A stretch of DNA of 64,000 nucleotides from Arenimonas caeni (GTDB lineage: Bacteria; Pseudomonadota; Gammaproteobacteria; Xanthomonadales; Xanthomonadaceae). Position numbers and translations under genes: made by a program. A model generated the notes under the pieces. It saw only the letters and a list, made by a program, of their open reading frames with translations. It was not told where the DNA came from and did no database searches. Shown piece by piece: positions 27,519 through 37,797 of the stretch (position 1 is the first letter of the stretch; every line of letters begins with the position of its first letter). The DNA lies in assembly GCF_003024235.1 (NCBI RefSeq), contig NZ_KZ679084.1, forward strand, positions 398,684 through 462,683, read 5' to 3'.

Positions 27519-30500
27519 GCGACTGCAGCTGCCGCGCCAGCCGCTTGGCCGAAACCTGGCGGCGGGTGCCCAGCTCCTGCGCGAACATCGACACGCGCAG
27601 CTCCTCCAGATCCCAGCGCAGCGCCTGCCAGGCCGGTTCACCGGCCCGGCCGGCGGCGCGCGCGGCCGCCAGCGCGTCGGTGAAGGGCTTGAGCTCGAGC
27701 ATGCGCGCCTGGTCGCGCACCGGGTCGCGCAGGGCGCGTTCGGCGCGCAGCTGCAGGGCCTTGAGGTAGCGCGGGTATTCGGCCAGCAGCCCGGCCGGCG
27801 TTTCGTGCAGGAACCCGGGCGGCACCAGCGCCGCCAGCTGCGACTTGAGGTCGTCGAGGTTGCCGCGGGCCCAGCCCAGCAGCGGTGATTCCAGGCGCGG
27901 CTTGATCTGCGCAACCAGCCCCAGGATCTGCTCGGCCAGCTGCAGCCGCTGCATGGCCTCCGGGAACAGCCGGCGCCCGGCGTCCTGCGCCCGGGCCTCG
28001 AAGGCCGCGGCATCGCGCACGTCGCCCAGTTCGCCTTCGGTGACCGCCGAAAGGGCCGCCTCGGCCAGGTCGGCACGCAGCTGCTCGTGCGCCGGGCCCT
28101 GGCCCGGCTGCTGCTGGAATCCTTCGATGGCCGCGTACAGCAGCGCCAGCTTGGGCGTCACCGGCAGCTGCTTGCGCGCCTGCCGCAGCTTGTCGGCCAG
28201 GGCCAGCACCAGCAGCCGGCGCACACCGCCGGCGTGTTCGCGCGCGGCCTCGGCGCGGTCGGCGAAAACGCTCAGCGCGACCGAATCGCCCTGGTCCACC
28301 AGCGCCGGAAAGGCCGGCACGCCGGCGGCGCCGGGCACCTGTTCGGGCACGGGCTGGGCGGGGAAACGGGTCAGGCCCTCGCGGGCCAGGGATTCGCCGG
28401 CGCGTTCGGCGAAGGCGGCTTCGGCGCGCTCGCCGAAGCGGGCGCGCAGGGCCGCCAGGTCGCGGCCCATGGCCAGGGCGCGGCCATCGCGCTCGGCCAG
28501 GCGCAGGTTCATGCGCAGGTGCGGCTCGAGCGCGGCCTCGTCGAAATCCAGCACCGTTACCGGCGCGCCCGTGGCCTTGGTGAGGAAGCGCGCCAGCGCG
28601 CCCGGCAGGGCGTCGGCCTCGGGGCGCGGGTGGGCCTGGACGAAGGCGCGGGCGAAGTCCGGCGCCGGCACGTAGTTGCGGCGCAGGGCCTTGGGCAGGC
28701 CGCGGATCAGCGCGGTCGCCTTCTCCTCGACCAGCCCGGGCACCAGCCAGCCCAGGCGCGATGCATCGAGCGCCATCAGCAGGTGCAGGGGCACGTCGAG
28801 CGTCACGCCATCCTCGGCGTGGCCCGGCTCGAAGCGGTAGTGCAGCGCCAGGCGCGCATCGCCGAGCGCGAAATACTTCGGGAAGCGCTCGGCCTCGCTG
28901 CCCTCGCCCGGCAGCAGTTCGGCCAGCGGCCATTCCAGCGTGCGCTTTTGTTCCGCCGGCAGCTTGCCGTACCAGCTGTCGAGGCCGGCGACGGAGTTGA
29001 GCTCGGACGGCAGGCGGTCGAGGTACCAGCGCGCCTGCCAGTCCTCGTCGGCCACCAGGCCGGCGCGGCGCAGCTTGGCCTCCTCCTCGCGCGCCTTCTC
29101 CAGCGTGGCAAGGTTGCGCTTGAGGAAGGCGGCGCGACAGTCCACCTCGCCGGGCACCAGGCCCTGGCGCACGAACAGCTCGCGCGCCTCGGCCGGGTAC
29201 AGGCCGCCGTAGTGCACGGGCTTTTTCGGCGCCAGAACGAGGCCGAACAGGCTGATCTGCTCGCTGCCGATCACGCGCCCCTGGCTGCGCGACCAGTGCG
29301 GGTCGAAGTGCTTGCGCGCCAGCAGGTGCGGCAGTTCGGCGATGACCCAGTCGGGCTCGATCTTCGCCGCCATCAGGCCCCAGACCTTCTGGGTGTCGAG
29401 CAGCGTCGCCACCAGCACCCACGGCGGCGGCTGTTTGGCCAGCGCGCTGCCGGGGAAGAGCTGGAACTTGCGCTGGCGCGGGGCGTCGTACACGCCCTTT
29501 TCGGTGCGGTGGCCGACCTGGCTGGGCAGGCCGGCGATGAGCGCGCGGTGCAGGTTGCGGTAGGCGGGGTCCCGCGAAACGGGGTCAGGTGCATTTTTCC
29601 GGGAACGATCGTCGGGAAGCCTGCCCGTTCCCCCGGAAAAATGTACCTGACCCCCTTCCCAGCCCATCTCCTCGCAGGCCAGCAGCAGCTGGCGGTGCAG
29701 CTCGCGCCATTCGCGCATGCGCAGGAAGGACAGGAAGCGCTTCTCGCACCAGGTGCGCAGCTTCGACTGGGTCAGGTCCTCGTGGGCGACGCGGTAGGCC
29801 TCCCAGAGCTTGAGGATGCCGACGAACTCCGAGTTCGGATCGGCGAACTCCGCGTGGGCGTTGTCGGCCTTCTCGCGCGCGTCGGCGGGGCGCTCGCGCG
29901 GGTCCTGGATGCCCAGGAAGCTGGCCACCACCAGCACCTCGGGCAGCACGCCGTGGCCGCGCGCGGCCACGAGCATGCGCGATAGCTTGGGGTCGACCGG
30001 CAGGCGCGCCATCTCGCGCCCGGTCGGCGTGAGGCTGCGCTCGCCGTCCACCGCGCCCAGTTCGCCCAGCGTCTGCCAGCCGTCGGCGACGGCGCGCGGG
30101 TCGGGCGGGTCGATGAAGGGAAAGTCCTCCACCCGGCCCAGGCCCAGCGAGAGCATGCGCAGGATGACGCCGGCCAGCGAGGCGCGAAGGATTTCAGGAT
30201 CGGTGTAGCGCGGCCTCGCCGCGAAGTCGTCCTCGGCGTAGAGGCGGTAGCACACGCCCGCGGCGATGCGTCCGCAGCGACCCTTGCGCTGGTCGGCGCT
30301 GGCCTGGCTGATCGGTTCGATGTGCAGGCGGTCGAGCTTGCCGCGCGGGCTGTAGCGCTTCACGCGCGCCAGGCCCGGATCGATGACGTAGCGGATGCGC
30401 GGCACCGTCAGCGAGGTTTCGGCGACGTTGGTGGCCAGCACGATGCGCCGGCCCGGGCCCGGGTTGAACACCTTGTCCTGGTCGCGCACCGACAGGCGCG

Positions 30501-31518
30501 CATACAGCGGGATCACCTCGGTGGCGCGGTACTTGCGGCGGTTGAGCGCGGCGTGCGCGTCGCGGATCTCGCGCTCGCCGGGCAGGAACACCAGGATGTC
30601 GCCCTGCGGGTCGAGCCGGGTGATCTCGTCGGCCGCCGCCACGATCGCCTCCGCCAGCGGCAGCTCGGCATCGGGGACAGGTGCATTTTCCCCCTGGCCT
30701 TTCGCCTTGCCGTTGTCACCTGCGGGAAAATGCACCTGTCCCCTTCCCGGGGTGAAGTAGCGAACCTCGACGGGGAAGCCACGGCCCTCGACGTTCACCA
30801 CCGGCGCGTTGCCGAAGTGCCGGGCGAAGCGCTCGGTGTCGATGGTGGCCGAGGTGATGACGAGCTTGAGGTCGGGCCGGCGCGCGACCAGCTGCTTGAG
30901 GTAGCCAAGCAGGAAGTCGATGTTGAGGCTGCGCTCGTGCGCCTCGTCGACGATGATCGTGTCGTACTTCGACAGCCAGCGGTCGGACTGGATCTCGGCC
31001 AGCAGGATGCCGTCGGTCATGAACTTGATCGCGGTGTCCTCGCCGACGTTCTCGGTGAAGCGCACCTGGTAGCCCACCAGGCCACCCAGCGGGGTCTGCA
31101 GCTCCTCGGCCACGCGCCGGGCCACCGCGCGCGCGGCGATGCGCCGCGGCTGGGTGCAGCCGATCAGCCCGGCCGCCCCGCGGCCCGCCGCCAGGCAGAG
31201 CTTGGGCAGCTGGGTGGTCTTGCCCGAGCCGGTCTCGCCGGCCACCACCACCACCGGGTGCCTGCGGATGAGCTCGACGAGCGTGTCGGCCTCGCGCGCC
31301 ACCGGCAGGCTGTCGTCGAACGAAGGCACCGGCAGCCGCCCGGCGCGCGCGGCGCGCGCGGCCATCGACGCCGCGAGCGCGGACTCGTAGGCCTCGCGCT
31401 TGCCGGCGTCGGCCGGCGCCTTGCGGGCCGCGCCGAGCAGGCGCAGCAGCCGGCCGCGGTCGCGGCTGAGCACGGCGTCGTCGGGGAAGGAGGGAATTTG
31501 GGCCGGTTTTTCGGGCAT
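27511..31518 (-). CDS. hrpA: ATP-dependent RNA helicase HrpA
   Basis: DEAH-box RNA helicase; in E. coli it rescues stalled ribosomes and processes some mRNAs. 1335 residues against about 1300 in E. coli: Walker A GETGSGKT, DEAH in IIVDEAHERS, helicase C-terminal QRKGRCGR, HA2 and OB-fold regions and the long HrpA-specific C-terminal domain ending QELGTRRQVSAKRLARQL. The excess is largely two in-frame palindromic elements at residues about 259-282 and 622-646. ATG 31518 was chosen over an upstream extension into the divergent dps region; TAGAAT ends 8 bp before it. Confidence 0.95.
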   Translation of the reverse strand: MPEKPAQIPSFPDDAVLSRDRGRLLRLLGAARKAPADAGKREAYESALAASMAARAARAGRLPVPSFDDSLPVAREADTLVELIRRHPVVVVAGETGSGKTTQLPKLCLAAGRGAAGLIGCTQPRRIAARAVARRVAEELQTPLGGLVGYQVRFTENVGEDTAIKFMTDGILLAEIQSDRWLSKYDTIIVDEAHERSLNIDFLLGYLKQLVARRPDLKLVITSATIDTERFARHFGNAPVVNVEGRGFPVEVRYFTPGRGQVHFPAGDNGKAKGQGENAPVPDAELPLAEAIVAAADEITRLDPQGDILVFLPGEREIRDAHAALNRRKYRATEVIPLYARLSVRDQDKVFNPGPGRRIVLATNVAETSLTVPRIRYVIDPGLARVKRYSPRGKLDRLHIEPISQASADQRKGRCGRIAAGVCYRLYAEDDFAARPRYTDPEILRASLAGVILRMLSLGLGRVEDFPFIDPPDPRAVADGWQTLGELGAVDGERSLTPTGREMARLPVDPKLSRMLVAARGHGVLPEVLVVASFLGIQDPRERPADAREKADNAHAEFADPNSEFVGILKLWEAYRVAHEDLTQSKLRTWCEKRFLSFLRMREWRELHRQLLLACEEMGWEGGQVHFSGGTGRLPDDRSRKNAPDPVSRDPAYRNLHRALIAGLPSQVGHRTEKGVYDAPRQRKFQLFPGSALAKQPPPWVLVATLLDTQKVWGLMAAKIEPDWVIAELPHLLARKHFDPHWSRSQGRVIGSEQISLFGLVLAPKKPVHYGGLYPAEARELFVRQGLVPGEVDCRAAFLKRNLATLEKAREEEAKLRRAGLVADEDWQARWYLDRLPSELNSVAGLDSWYGKLPAEQKRTLEWPLAELLPGEGSEAERFPKYFALGDARLALHYRFEPGHAEDGVTLDVPLHLLMALDASRLGWLVPGLVEEKATALIRGLPKALRRNYVPAPDFARAFVQAHPRPEADALPGALARFLTKATGAPVTVLDFDEAALEPHLRMNLRLAERDGRALAMGRDLAALRARFGERAEAAFAERAGESLAREGLTRFPAQPVPEQVPGAAGVPAFPALVDQGDSVALSVFADRAEAAREHAGGVRRLLVLALADKLRQARKQLPVTPKLALLYAAIEGFQQQPGQGPAHEQLRADLAEAALSAVTEGELGDVRDAAAFEARAQDAGRRLFPEAMQRLQLAEQILGLVAQIKPRLESPLLGWARGNLDDLKSQLAALVPPGFLHETPAGLLAEYPRYLKALQLRAERALRDPVRDQARMLELKPFTDALAAARAAGRAGEPAWQALRWDLEELRVSMFAQELGTRRQVSAKRLARQLQSLT
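29581..29654. repeat. Palindromic element A3, inside hrpA coding sequence
   Basis: 23-bp arms at 29581-29603 and 29632-29654 with one mismatch (GCAC against GTAC) and a 28-nt spacer; arm core GGGGTCAGGTGCATTTTTCC. It is read in frame, coding for about residues 622-646 of HrpA (GGQVHFS to KNAPDP). The second of two copies in this gene in the direction of translation. Confidence 0.88.
30673..30743. repeat. Palindromic element A4, inside hrpA coding sequence
   Basis: Perfect 20-bp arms at 30673-30692 and 30724-30743 with a 31-nt spacer; arm core GGGGACAGGTGCATTTTCC, the same as in yoaA. It is read in frame as about residues 259-282 of HrpA (GQVHFPAG to ENAPVPD), at the variable loop that follows VEVRYFTPG. 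Confidence 0.9.
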
Positions 31519-31526
31519 ATAACGCC

Positions 31527-31532
31527 ATTCTA
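31527..31532 (-). promoter_or_regulatory. Candidate -10 box for hrpA
   Basis: TAGAAT on the minus strand ends 8 bp before the hrpA ATG. No good -35 at 16-18 bp. If used, the mRNA would be leaderless or nearly so. Confidence 0.35.
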
Positions 31533-31606
31533 ACTTCCGAAGGCATTCATCCGATGGCCGCACGGGCTGGCGTAAGATGGCCGGGTACGTCAACGAGGAG
31601 TCCACC

Positions 31607-32125
31607 ATGGCATCGAAGACCAAGAAGACCCCCGCCGCCGACCGCGGCGCGCCGCAGATCGACATCGGCCTGTCCGAGAAGGACCGCCGCAGGATCGCCG
31701 ACGGCCTGAGCGCGTTCCTGGCCGACAGCTACACGCTCTACCTCAAGACCCACAACTTCCACTGGAACGTGACGGGGCCGATGTTCAACACCCTGCACAA
31801 CATGTTCATGACCCAGTACACCGAGGAGTGGACCGCACTCGACGAGATCGCCGAACGCATCCGCGCCCTGGGCTTCACCGCGCCGGGCTCCTACGCCGAG
31901 TTCGTCAGGCTCTCCTCGATCAAGGAAGAGCAGTCGCCGGACGGGCTGGACTGGAAGGCCATGGTGCGCCAGCTGGTCACCGGCAACGAGGCCGTGTGCC
32001 GCACCGCCCGCAAGGTGATCAAGGTGGCCGACGCGGCCGGCGACGACCCGAGCGCGGATCTCGCCACCCAGCGGCTGCAGGTGCACGAGAAGAACGCCTG
32101 GATGCTGCGCTCGCTGCTCGAGTGA
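31607..32125 (+). CDS. dps: Dps-family DNA-binding ferritin-like protein
   Basis: Dodecameric iron-storage and DNA-protecting protein. 172 residues: a lysine-rich N-terminal tail ([10 protein letters not shown]), then the four-helix bundle with the inter-subunit ferroxidase ligands in [16 protein letters not shown] and [18 protein letters not shown] 31607 was chosen because CGAGGAG lies about 8 bp upstream; an in-frame ATG 10 codons earlier lacks a site. TAAGAT at 31573-31578 could be a -10 box. Divergent from hrpA across an 88-bp gap. Confidence 0.93.
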   Translation: MASKTKKTPAADRGAPQIDIGLSEKDRRRIADGLSAFLADSYTLYLKTHNFHWNVTGPMFNTLHNMFMTQYTEEWTALDEIAERIRALGFTAPGSYAEFVRLSSIKEEQSPDGLDWKAMVRQLVTGNEAVCRTARKVIKVADAAGDDPSADLATQRLQVHEKNAWMLRSLLE

Positions 32126-32128
32126 GGC

Positions 32129-32776
32129 TCAGTGCGGGTCGAGCCGGTGTTCGAACACCGGTTCCACCCGTGCGCTCAGCCGCAGGTCGTCCACGCTGAT
32201 GATCTCGCGGCTGCCGAAACGGCTGCGCGGCCGGGCGATGTCTTCGCCGGTGGCCGCCAGCACCAGGGCCTGGACCCACTCGGTGCAGTACATCGCCGCG
32301 CCGCCATCGTCGAGCCGGAAGCTCGCGTCGAAGGGAATGTCGCGCCAGCGCGGCTCGGCCGCCAGGCGCACTGCCGCGGCCAGCTGGGCCTCGCTCAGCT
32401 GAGGGCGGACCACGGCCACGCCCCGGGCCTCGGCGAGGAAATCGCCGAGGCGGTCCGAGCGCACCCCGCCGATGCCGGTGCGGTCGTCGGCCTCGGTATG
32501 CACCACGTGCCAGCCGTCGGCCTCCCGCACCAGCACGCCGACGTGGCTGAAATAACCTTCGCCGCCGGAAACGCCGGCGAAGTAGCCGCTCCACAGGCCG
32601 TTGCCGCGGCGGAACACCAGGTCGGCGTCCCGCAGCCCGGCCTCGAACCGTGCGAGCGGCATCACCTCGAGCAGCGCCTGCGTCCCGGCCGGGGCTCCCG
32701 ACGGCACGCGCGTGGCCGCCGGGCCGGCGATGGTGATCGCCAGCAGGGCGGCCGCGGCGAGCCTGGTCAGGCGCAT
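32129..32776 (-). CDS. Exported YiiX/YebB-like permuted papain-fold protein
   Basis: 215-residue precursor with an N-terminal signal sequence. It resembles the YiiX/YaeF (NlpC/P60-related, circularly permuted) group: DADLVFRRGNGLWSGYF, GYFSHVGVLV with the catalytic histidine, PFDASFRLDD and AMYCTEWVQALV with the catalytic cysteine. Relatives are thought to be amidases or lipid/peptide hydrolases of unknown substrate. It converges with dps across 3 bp and is followed upstream by a small lipoprotein gene (4-bp gap), so the two are probably cotranscribed. Confidence 0.82.
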   Translation of the reverse strand: MRLTRLAAAALLAITIAGPAATRVPSGAPAGTQALLEVMPLARFEAGLRDADLVFRRGNGLWSGYFAGVSGGEGYFSHVGVLVREADGWHVVHTEADDRTGIGGVRSDRLGDFLAEARGVAVVRPQLSEAQLAAAVRLAAEPRWRDIPFDASFRLDDGGAAMYCTEWVQALVLAATGEDIARPRSRFGSREIISVDDLRLSARVEPVFEHRLDPH

Positions 32777-32780
32777 CGGA

Positions 32781-33173
32781 TTACTTGTCGAGGTTGAAGT
32801 CCAGCTTCCACTCGCCGTCTTCCTTGATCAGCGTGTCGGTCTCTTCCTTGCCTTCCGGGTTGGTGTAGCGGACGGTGGCGCGGTCGCCGTCGATCTTGGT
32901 CTCGAGGATCTCGATCGGCTTGGCGTTCTCGCACTCGGCCTTGATCTGGGTCTTCATCTGCTCGGCCTTCTCGGGCTCGGCCATCACCGCCGAGATCATG
33001 CCGACGGCCGGCTGCGACTTCTTGCTGACGTACTTCTGCATCACGCTCGGGTCGCCGCTGCGGCAAACCTCGGCCTGCATGTTGATGATCGTGTCGCCCG
33101 GCTGGTTGCCGCCGGAGCACGCGGCCAGCACCAGCACGGCGGCCGCGATAAGGGGGGTACGGAGCTTTTTCAT
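32781..33173 (-). CDS. Small lipoprotein with NTF2-like (DUF4878-type) domain
   Basis: 130 residues. Type II signal peptide with lipobox LVLAAC (Cys near position 19). The mature part has a charged helical half (YVSKKSQPAVGMISAVMAEP) and C-terminal strands ATVRYTNPEGKEETDTLIKE then GEWKLDF, the pattern of DUF4878/NTF2-like lipoproteins. ATG 33173 is the natural start; an upstream extension would bury the signal peptide. Function unknown. Confidence 0.8.
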   Translation of the reverse strand: MKKLRTPLIAAAVLVLAACSGGNQPGDTIINMQAEVCRSGDPSVMQKYVSKKSQPAVGMISAVMAEPEKAEQMKTQIKAECENAKPIEILETKIDGDRATVRYTNPEGKEETDTLIKEDGEWKLDFNLDK

Positions 33174-33271
33174 GTCGGTCCTTTTTCTGGGTGGGACGGG
33201 GCGGGCTCGCAACCCCGGGTGCGAGTGTAGCTAACGTGAAGGAATCCGTCCTGCGGCCCCTGCGCAGCGGC

Positions 33272-33277
33272 TAAAAT
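33272..33277 (+). promoter_or_regulatory. Candidate -10 box for recQ
   Basis: TAAAAT ends 6 bp before the recQ ATG in the divergent gap. No clear -35. Spacing would place transcription initiation at the start codon. Confidence 0.38.
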
Positions 33278-33283
33278 GCCGCC

Positions 33284-35119
<1,836 letters not shown>

Positions 35120-35120
35120 A

Positions 35121-35146
35121 CGCCAACACCGGGCGCCAACACCGGG
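35121..35146. repeat. 13-bp tandem duplication after recQ
   Basis: CGCCAACACCGGG occurs twice head to tail at 35121-35133 and 35134-35146. The second copy runs into the GGGG that opens the adjoining half element at 35144. It could be a duplicated insertion target or replication slippage. Confidence 0.75.
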
Positions 35147-35207
35147 GACGGGTACATTTTCCGCGGAAGGGACAGGTGCAATTTCCTTTGGAAATTGCAC
35201 CTGTCCC
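35144..35207. repeat. Palindromic element A5: half arm plus complete short hairpin
   Basis: A single arm GGGGACGGGTACATTTTCC at 35144-35162 (continuing CGCGG) is followed by a complete copy with perfect 18-bp arms at 35169-35186 and 35190-35207 and only a 3-nt loop. It lies between recQ and the LpxR-like gene. The long hairpin with little loop probably blocks transcription or protects the recQ mRNA 3' end. Confidence 0.85.
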
Positions 35208-35241
35208 TTAAACTACTGGCCTTCCACGAGACCCACGCCCC

Positions 35242-36249
35242 ATGACCCGCCACGCCCTGCTTGCCGCCACCCTACTGGCCATCGCACCCCTCGCCCAGGC
35301 CAGCTGCGGCGACGACGGCCGCGTGCTTTTGCGCTCGGACAACGATGTCTACGGCCAGGCCGGCCAGGACGAGAACTATTCGGCCGGCGCCTACGCGGCC
35401 TGGATCTCGCCCACGCTCGAAAGCGACCCGGGCTGCCTGCCGGCCGGCATCGCCTGGCTCGACCGCGCCACCGGCTGGCTGCGCTGGGGCCGCGGCGACC
35501 AGCGCAACCTGGTGCTCGATTTCCACCATGCCCTCTACACCCCGCGCGATGGCCTGCGTGCCGACATCGACCCCGACGACCGCCCCTACGCGTCCACCAT
35601 GCTCCTGGGCCTGGCCCAGCAGGTGCGCGACGGCGACCAGCTGGCGGTGACGCGCCTGCAGCTGGGCATGGTCGGCCCTTCGGCCCAGGGCGAGATGGCC
35701 CAGGACGCGCTGCACCACCTGTTCGGGCGCGAGCGCTTCAAGGGCTGGGACAACCAGGTCGGCGACCTGCCGCTGGTGCAGTTCTCGCACGACCGCCTGT
35801 GGCGGCGCGCCGCCGCGAACGGCTGGTTCGGCCTGGAGTCCGACCGCATCCACTACCTCGGCGCCACGGCCGGCAACGCCCGCATCCAGGGACACGGTGG
35901 CGTGGAATGGCGGCTCGGGCGCGGGCTGCCCGATGACTTCGGCTCCAACCCGATGCACGCCGGCGCCGACGGCAGCGCACCGGGTACGCGTGCACCGGTG
36001 GCCGCATGGCAGTGGCACGTGTTCGCCAGCCTCGAGGGCCGCGGCATCGCCCGCGACATCACCCTCGACGGGCACGGCGGCAGCCACTCGGTGGATCGCC
36101 GCGACTTCGTCGCCGAAGCCGGCCTGGGCGTGGTGCTGACCCACGGCCGCTGGCGCCTGGCCTACGGCCACTACCGCCGCAGCCGCGAATTCGCCGGCCA
36201 GCCCGAGGCGCCGGTCTACGGCAGCTTCACCCTCGGCTACCGCTTCTGA
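35242..36249 (+). CDS. LpxR-like outer-membrane lipid A deacylase family protein (DUF2219)
   Basis: 335-residue precursor with signal peptide (cleavage near AQASC) and a C-terminal aromatic residue in LGYRF, as in outer-membrane beta-barrels. The family pattern is seen in SDNDVYGQAGQDENYSAGAY (Asn34-Asp35 as likely calcium/catalytic ligands), RPYASTMLLG and HHLFGRERFKGWDNQ. LpxR removes the 3'-acyloxyacyl group of lipid A in Salmonella; here Ser replaces the usual Thr of the TNG-type motif, so activity is uncertain. Confidence 0.78.
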   Translation: MTRHALLAATLLAIAPLAQASCGDDGRVLLRSDNDVYGQAGQDENYSAGAYAAWISPTLESDPGCLPAGIAWLDRATGWLRWGRGDQRNLVLDFHHALYTPRDGLRADIDPDDRPYASTMLLGLAQQVRDGDQLAVTRLQLGMVGPSAQGEMAQDALHHLFGRERFKGWDNQVGDLPLVQFSHDRLWRRAAANGWFGLESDRIHYLGATAGNARIQGHGGVEWRLGRGLPDDFGSNPMHAGADGSAPGTRAPVAAWQWHVFASLEGRGIARDITLDGHGGSHSVDRRDFVAEAGLGVVLTHGRWRLAYGHYRRSREFAGQPEAPVYGSFTLGYRF

Positions 36250-36250
36250 C

Positions 36251-36297
36251 AAAAAAGGGACGGGTGCAATTTCCTCTGGAAATTGCACCCGTCCCTT
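36251..36297 (-). terminator. Palindromic element A6 acting as terminator of tRNA-Lys
   Basis: Perfect 20-bp arms at 36255-36274 and 36278-36297 with a 3-nt loop, core GGGACGGGTGCAATTTCC. Read on the minus strand, the hairpin starts 7 bp after the tRNA-Lys CCA end and is followed by six T residues (36251-36256), the form of a rho-independent terminator. It belongs to the same repeat family as A1-A5. Confidence 0.8.
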
Positions 36298-36304
36298 GTC
36301 CAAG

Positions 36305-36380
36305 TGGTGGGCCGTGTTGGATTCGAACCAACGACCAACTAGTTAAAAGCCAGCTGCTCTACCGACTGAGCTAACGGCCC
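36305..36380 (-). tRNA. tRNA-Lys (anticodon TTT)
   Basis: 76-nt cloverleaf on the minus strand beginning GGGCCGTTAGCTCAGTCGG. Anticodon loop CTTTTAA is closed by CTGG/CTAG, the T arm contains GGTTCGAATCC, and the 3' CCA is encoded. The acceptor stem GGGCCGT/ACGGCCC pairs perfectly. It lies downstream of queC, 38 bp after that stop, and upstream of a hairpin with a T run. Confidence 0.96.
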
Positions 36381-36418
36381 ACCGTGACCTGTACTTGCAG
36401 GGCGCGCAGTTTACCGCA

Positions 36419-37111
36419 TCAGACGCGCGGCGCGTAGCGCGTGGGGTCGGCCAGGCCGGCGGCGACGAAGCCCTCGGCGCGCAGCCGGCAGGCGTCGCAG
36501 CGGCCGCAGGCGCGGCCTTGTTCGTCGGCCTGGTAGCACGAGACCGTGCGCGAGAAATCCACGCCGAGCCGGGCGCCCTCGCGGGCGATGTCGGCCTTGG
36601 ACATCCGCAGCAGCGGCGCGTGCACCTTCAGGGCGTGGCCCTCGACGCCGGCCTTGGTGGCCACGTTGGCCAGGCGCTGGAAGGCTTCGATGAACTCGGG
36701 CCGGCAGTCGGGATAACCGCTGTAGTCGACCGCGTTGACGCCGCAGAACAGGTCGTCGGCGCCCAGCACTTCGGCCCAGCCCAGGGCGATCGAAAGCATG
36801 ATGGTGTTGCGCGCCGGCACGTAGGTGACCGGGATGCCGGCGCCACCGGCCTCGGGCACGTCGATGTCGTCGGTGAGCGCCGAGCCGCCGATGCTGCGCA
36901 GGTCCACGGTGACCAGCTTGTGCTCGGCGCCGACCGAGGCGGCGAGCTCGGCCGCCGCCGCCAGTTCGGAGGTGTGGCGCTGGCCGTAGGAGACGCTGAG
37001 CGCATGGCAGGCGAAGCCCTGCTCCCGGGCAATGGCCAGCACCACCGCCGAGTCCATGCCCCCGGACACCAGCACCACCGCACGCTTTGCTTGAGGGTTC
37101 ATAGGAGCCAT
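36419..37111 (-). CDS. queC: 7-cyano-7-deazaguanine synthase (QueC)
   Basis: Makes preQ0 from 7-carboxy-7-deazaguanine in queuosine biosynthesis, using ATP and ammonia. 230 residues with the PP-loop [11 protein letters not shown] and C-terminal zinc ligands [17 protein letters not shown]. Two ATGs are possible (37111 and 37102, three codons apart); the first is taken because it lies 4 bp after queE, and GGGAAATAG upstream is the only weak ribosome site. queE immediately precedes it. Confidence 0.95.
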   Translation of the reverse strand: MAPMNPQAKRAVVLVSGGMDSAVVLAIAREQGFACHALSVSYGQRHTSELAAAAELAASVGAEHKLVTVDLRSIGGSALTDDIDVPEAGGAGIPVTYVPARNTIMLSIALGWAEVLGADDLFCGVNAVDYSGYPDCRPEFIEAFQRLANVATKAGVEGHALKVHAPLLRMSKADIAREGARLGVDFSRTVSCYQADEQGRACGRCDACRLRAEGFVAAGLADPTRYAPRV

Positions 37112-37115
37112 AAAA

Positions 37116-37772
37116 CTATTTCCCGGCGACGTCGCCCCAGAGCACCTTGTGGAGCTGGAGCTGGAAGCGCACGGGGAGTTTGTCGGCCAGCAGCCACTCG
37201 GCGAGCTGGCGGGGCTCGAGCTGGCCCTGGCTGGGCGAGAACAGCACCTCGCAGCGGTTCGCCAGCTGGTGTTCGGCCACCATCGCCCTGGCCCACTCGT
37301 AATCGGCGCGGTCGCAGATGACGAACTTCAGCTGGTCGCGCGGCGTGAGCAGGGCGATGTTCTCGAGCCGGTTGCGCTGCATTTCCTTCGAGCCCGGCGT
37401 CTTGAGGTCGACCACGCGGCTGACCCGCGGATCCACGCCGGAGATGTCGAGCGCACCGGAGGTTTCCAGCGACACCTCGTAGCCGGCGTCGCAGAGCTTT
37501 TCCAGCAGCGCAAGGCAGCGCTTCTGCGCCAGTGGCTCGCCGCCGGTGACGCAGACGTGGCGGGCGCCGTGTCTGGCCACCTCGGCCAGGATCGCGTCGA
37601 TCTCCCACCACTCGCCGCCATGGAAGGCATAGGCCGTGTCGCAGTACTGGCAGCGCAGCGGGCAGCCGGTGAGGCGCACGAACACCGTGGGCCAGCCGAC
37701 CGAGCGCGACTCGCCCTGCACGGACAGGAAGATTTCGGTCAGGCGCAGGCGGTCGGCGGCCGGGGTATCCAT
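37116..37772 (-). CDS. queE: 7-carboxy-7-deazaguanine synthase (QueE)
   Basis: Radical-SAM enzyme that ring-contracts 6-carboxytetrahydropterin to CDG. 218 residues with [12 protein letters not shown] at the N terminus, the cluster motif [13 protein letters not shown] (CxxxCxxC) and the SAM-binding [10 protein letters not shown] 37772 gives the family N terminus; the open frame continues antisense-like into cpoB and is not used. It starts 25 bp after cpoB, so queE-queC probably share the tol-pal transcript. Confidence 0.95.
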   Translation of the reverse strand: MDTPAADRLRLTEIFLSVQGESRSVGWPTVFVRLTGCPLRCQYCDTAYAFHGGEWWEIDAILAEVARHGARHVCVTGGEPLAQKRCLALLEKLCDAGYEVSLETSGALDISGVDPRVSRVVDLKTPGSKEMQRNRLENIALLTPRDQLKFVICDRADYEWARAMVAEHQLANRCEVLFSPSQGQLEPRQLAEWLLADKLPVRFQLQLHKVLWGDVAGK

Positions 37773-37797
37773 GGCGGTGTCCGGCACGCGGCCGGGC

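Noticed and set aside
31519-31665. N-terminal extension of HrpA
   Set aside because: The extra 49 codons overlap the dps leader on the other strand and do not look like HrpA; a -10-like TAGAAT lies within it.
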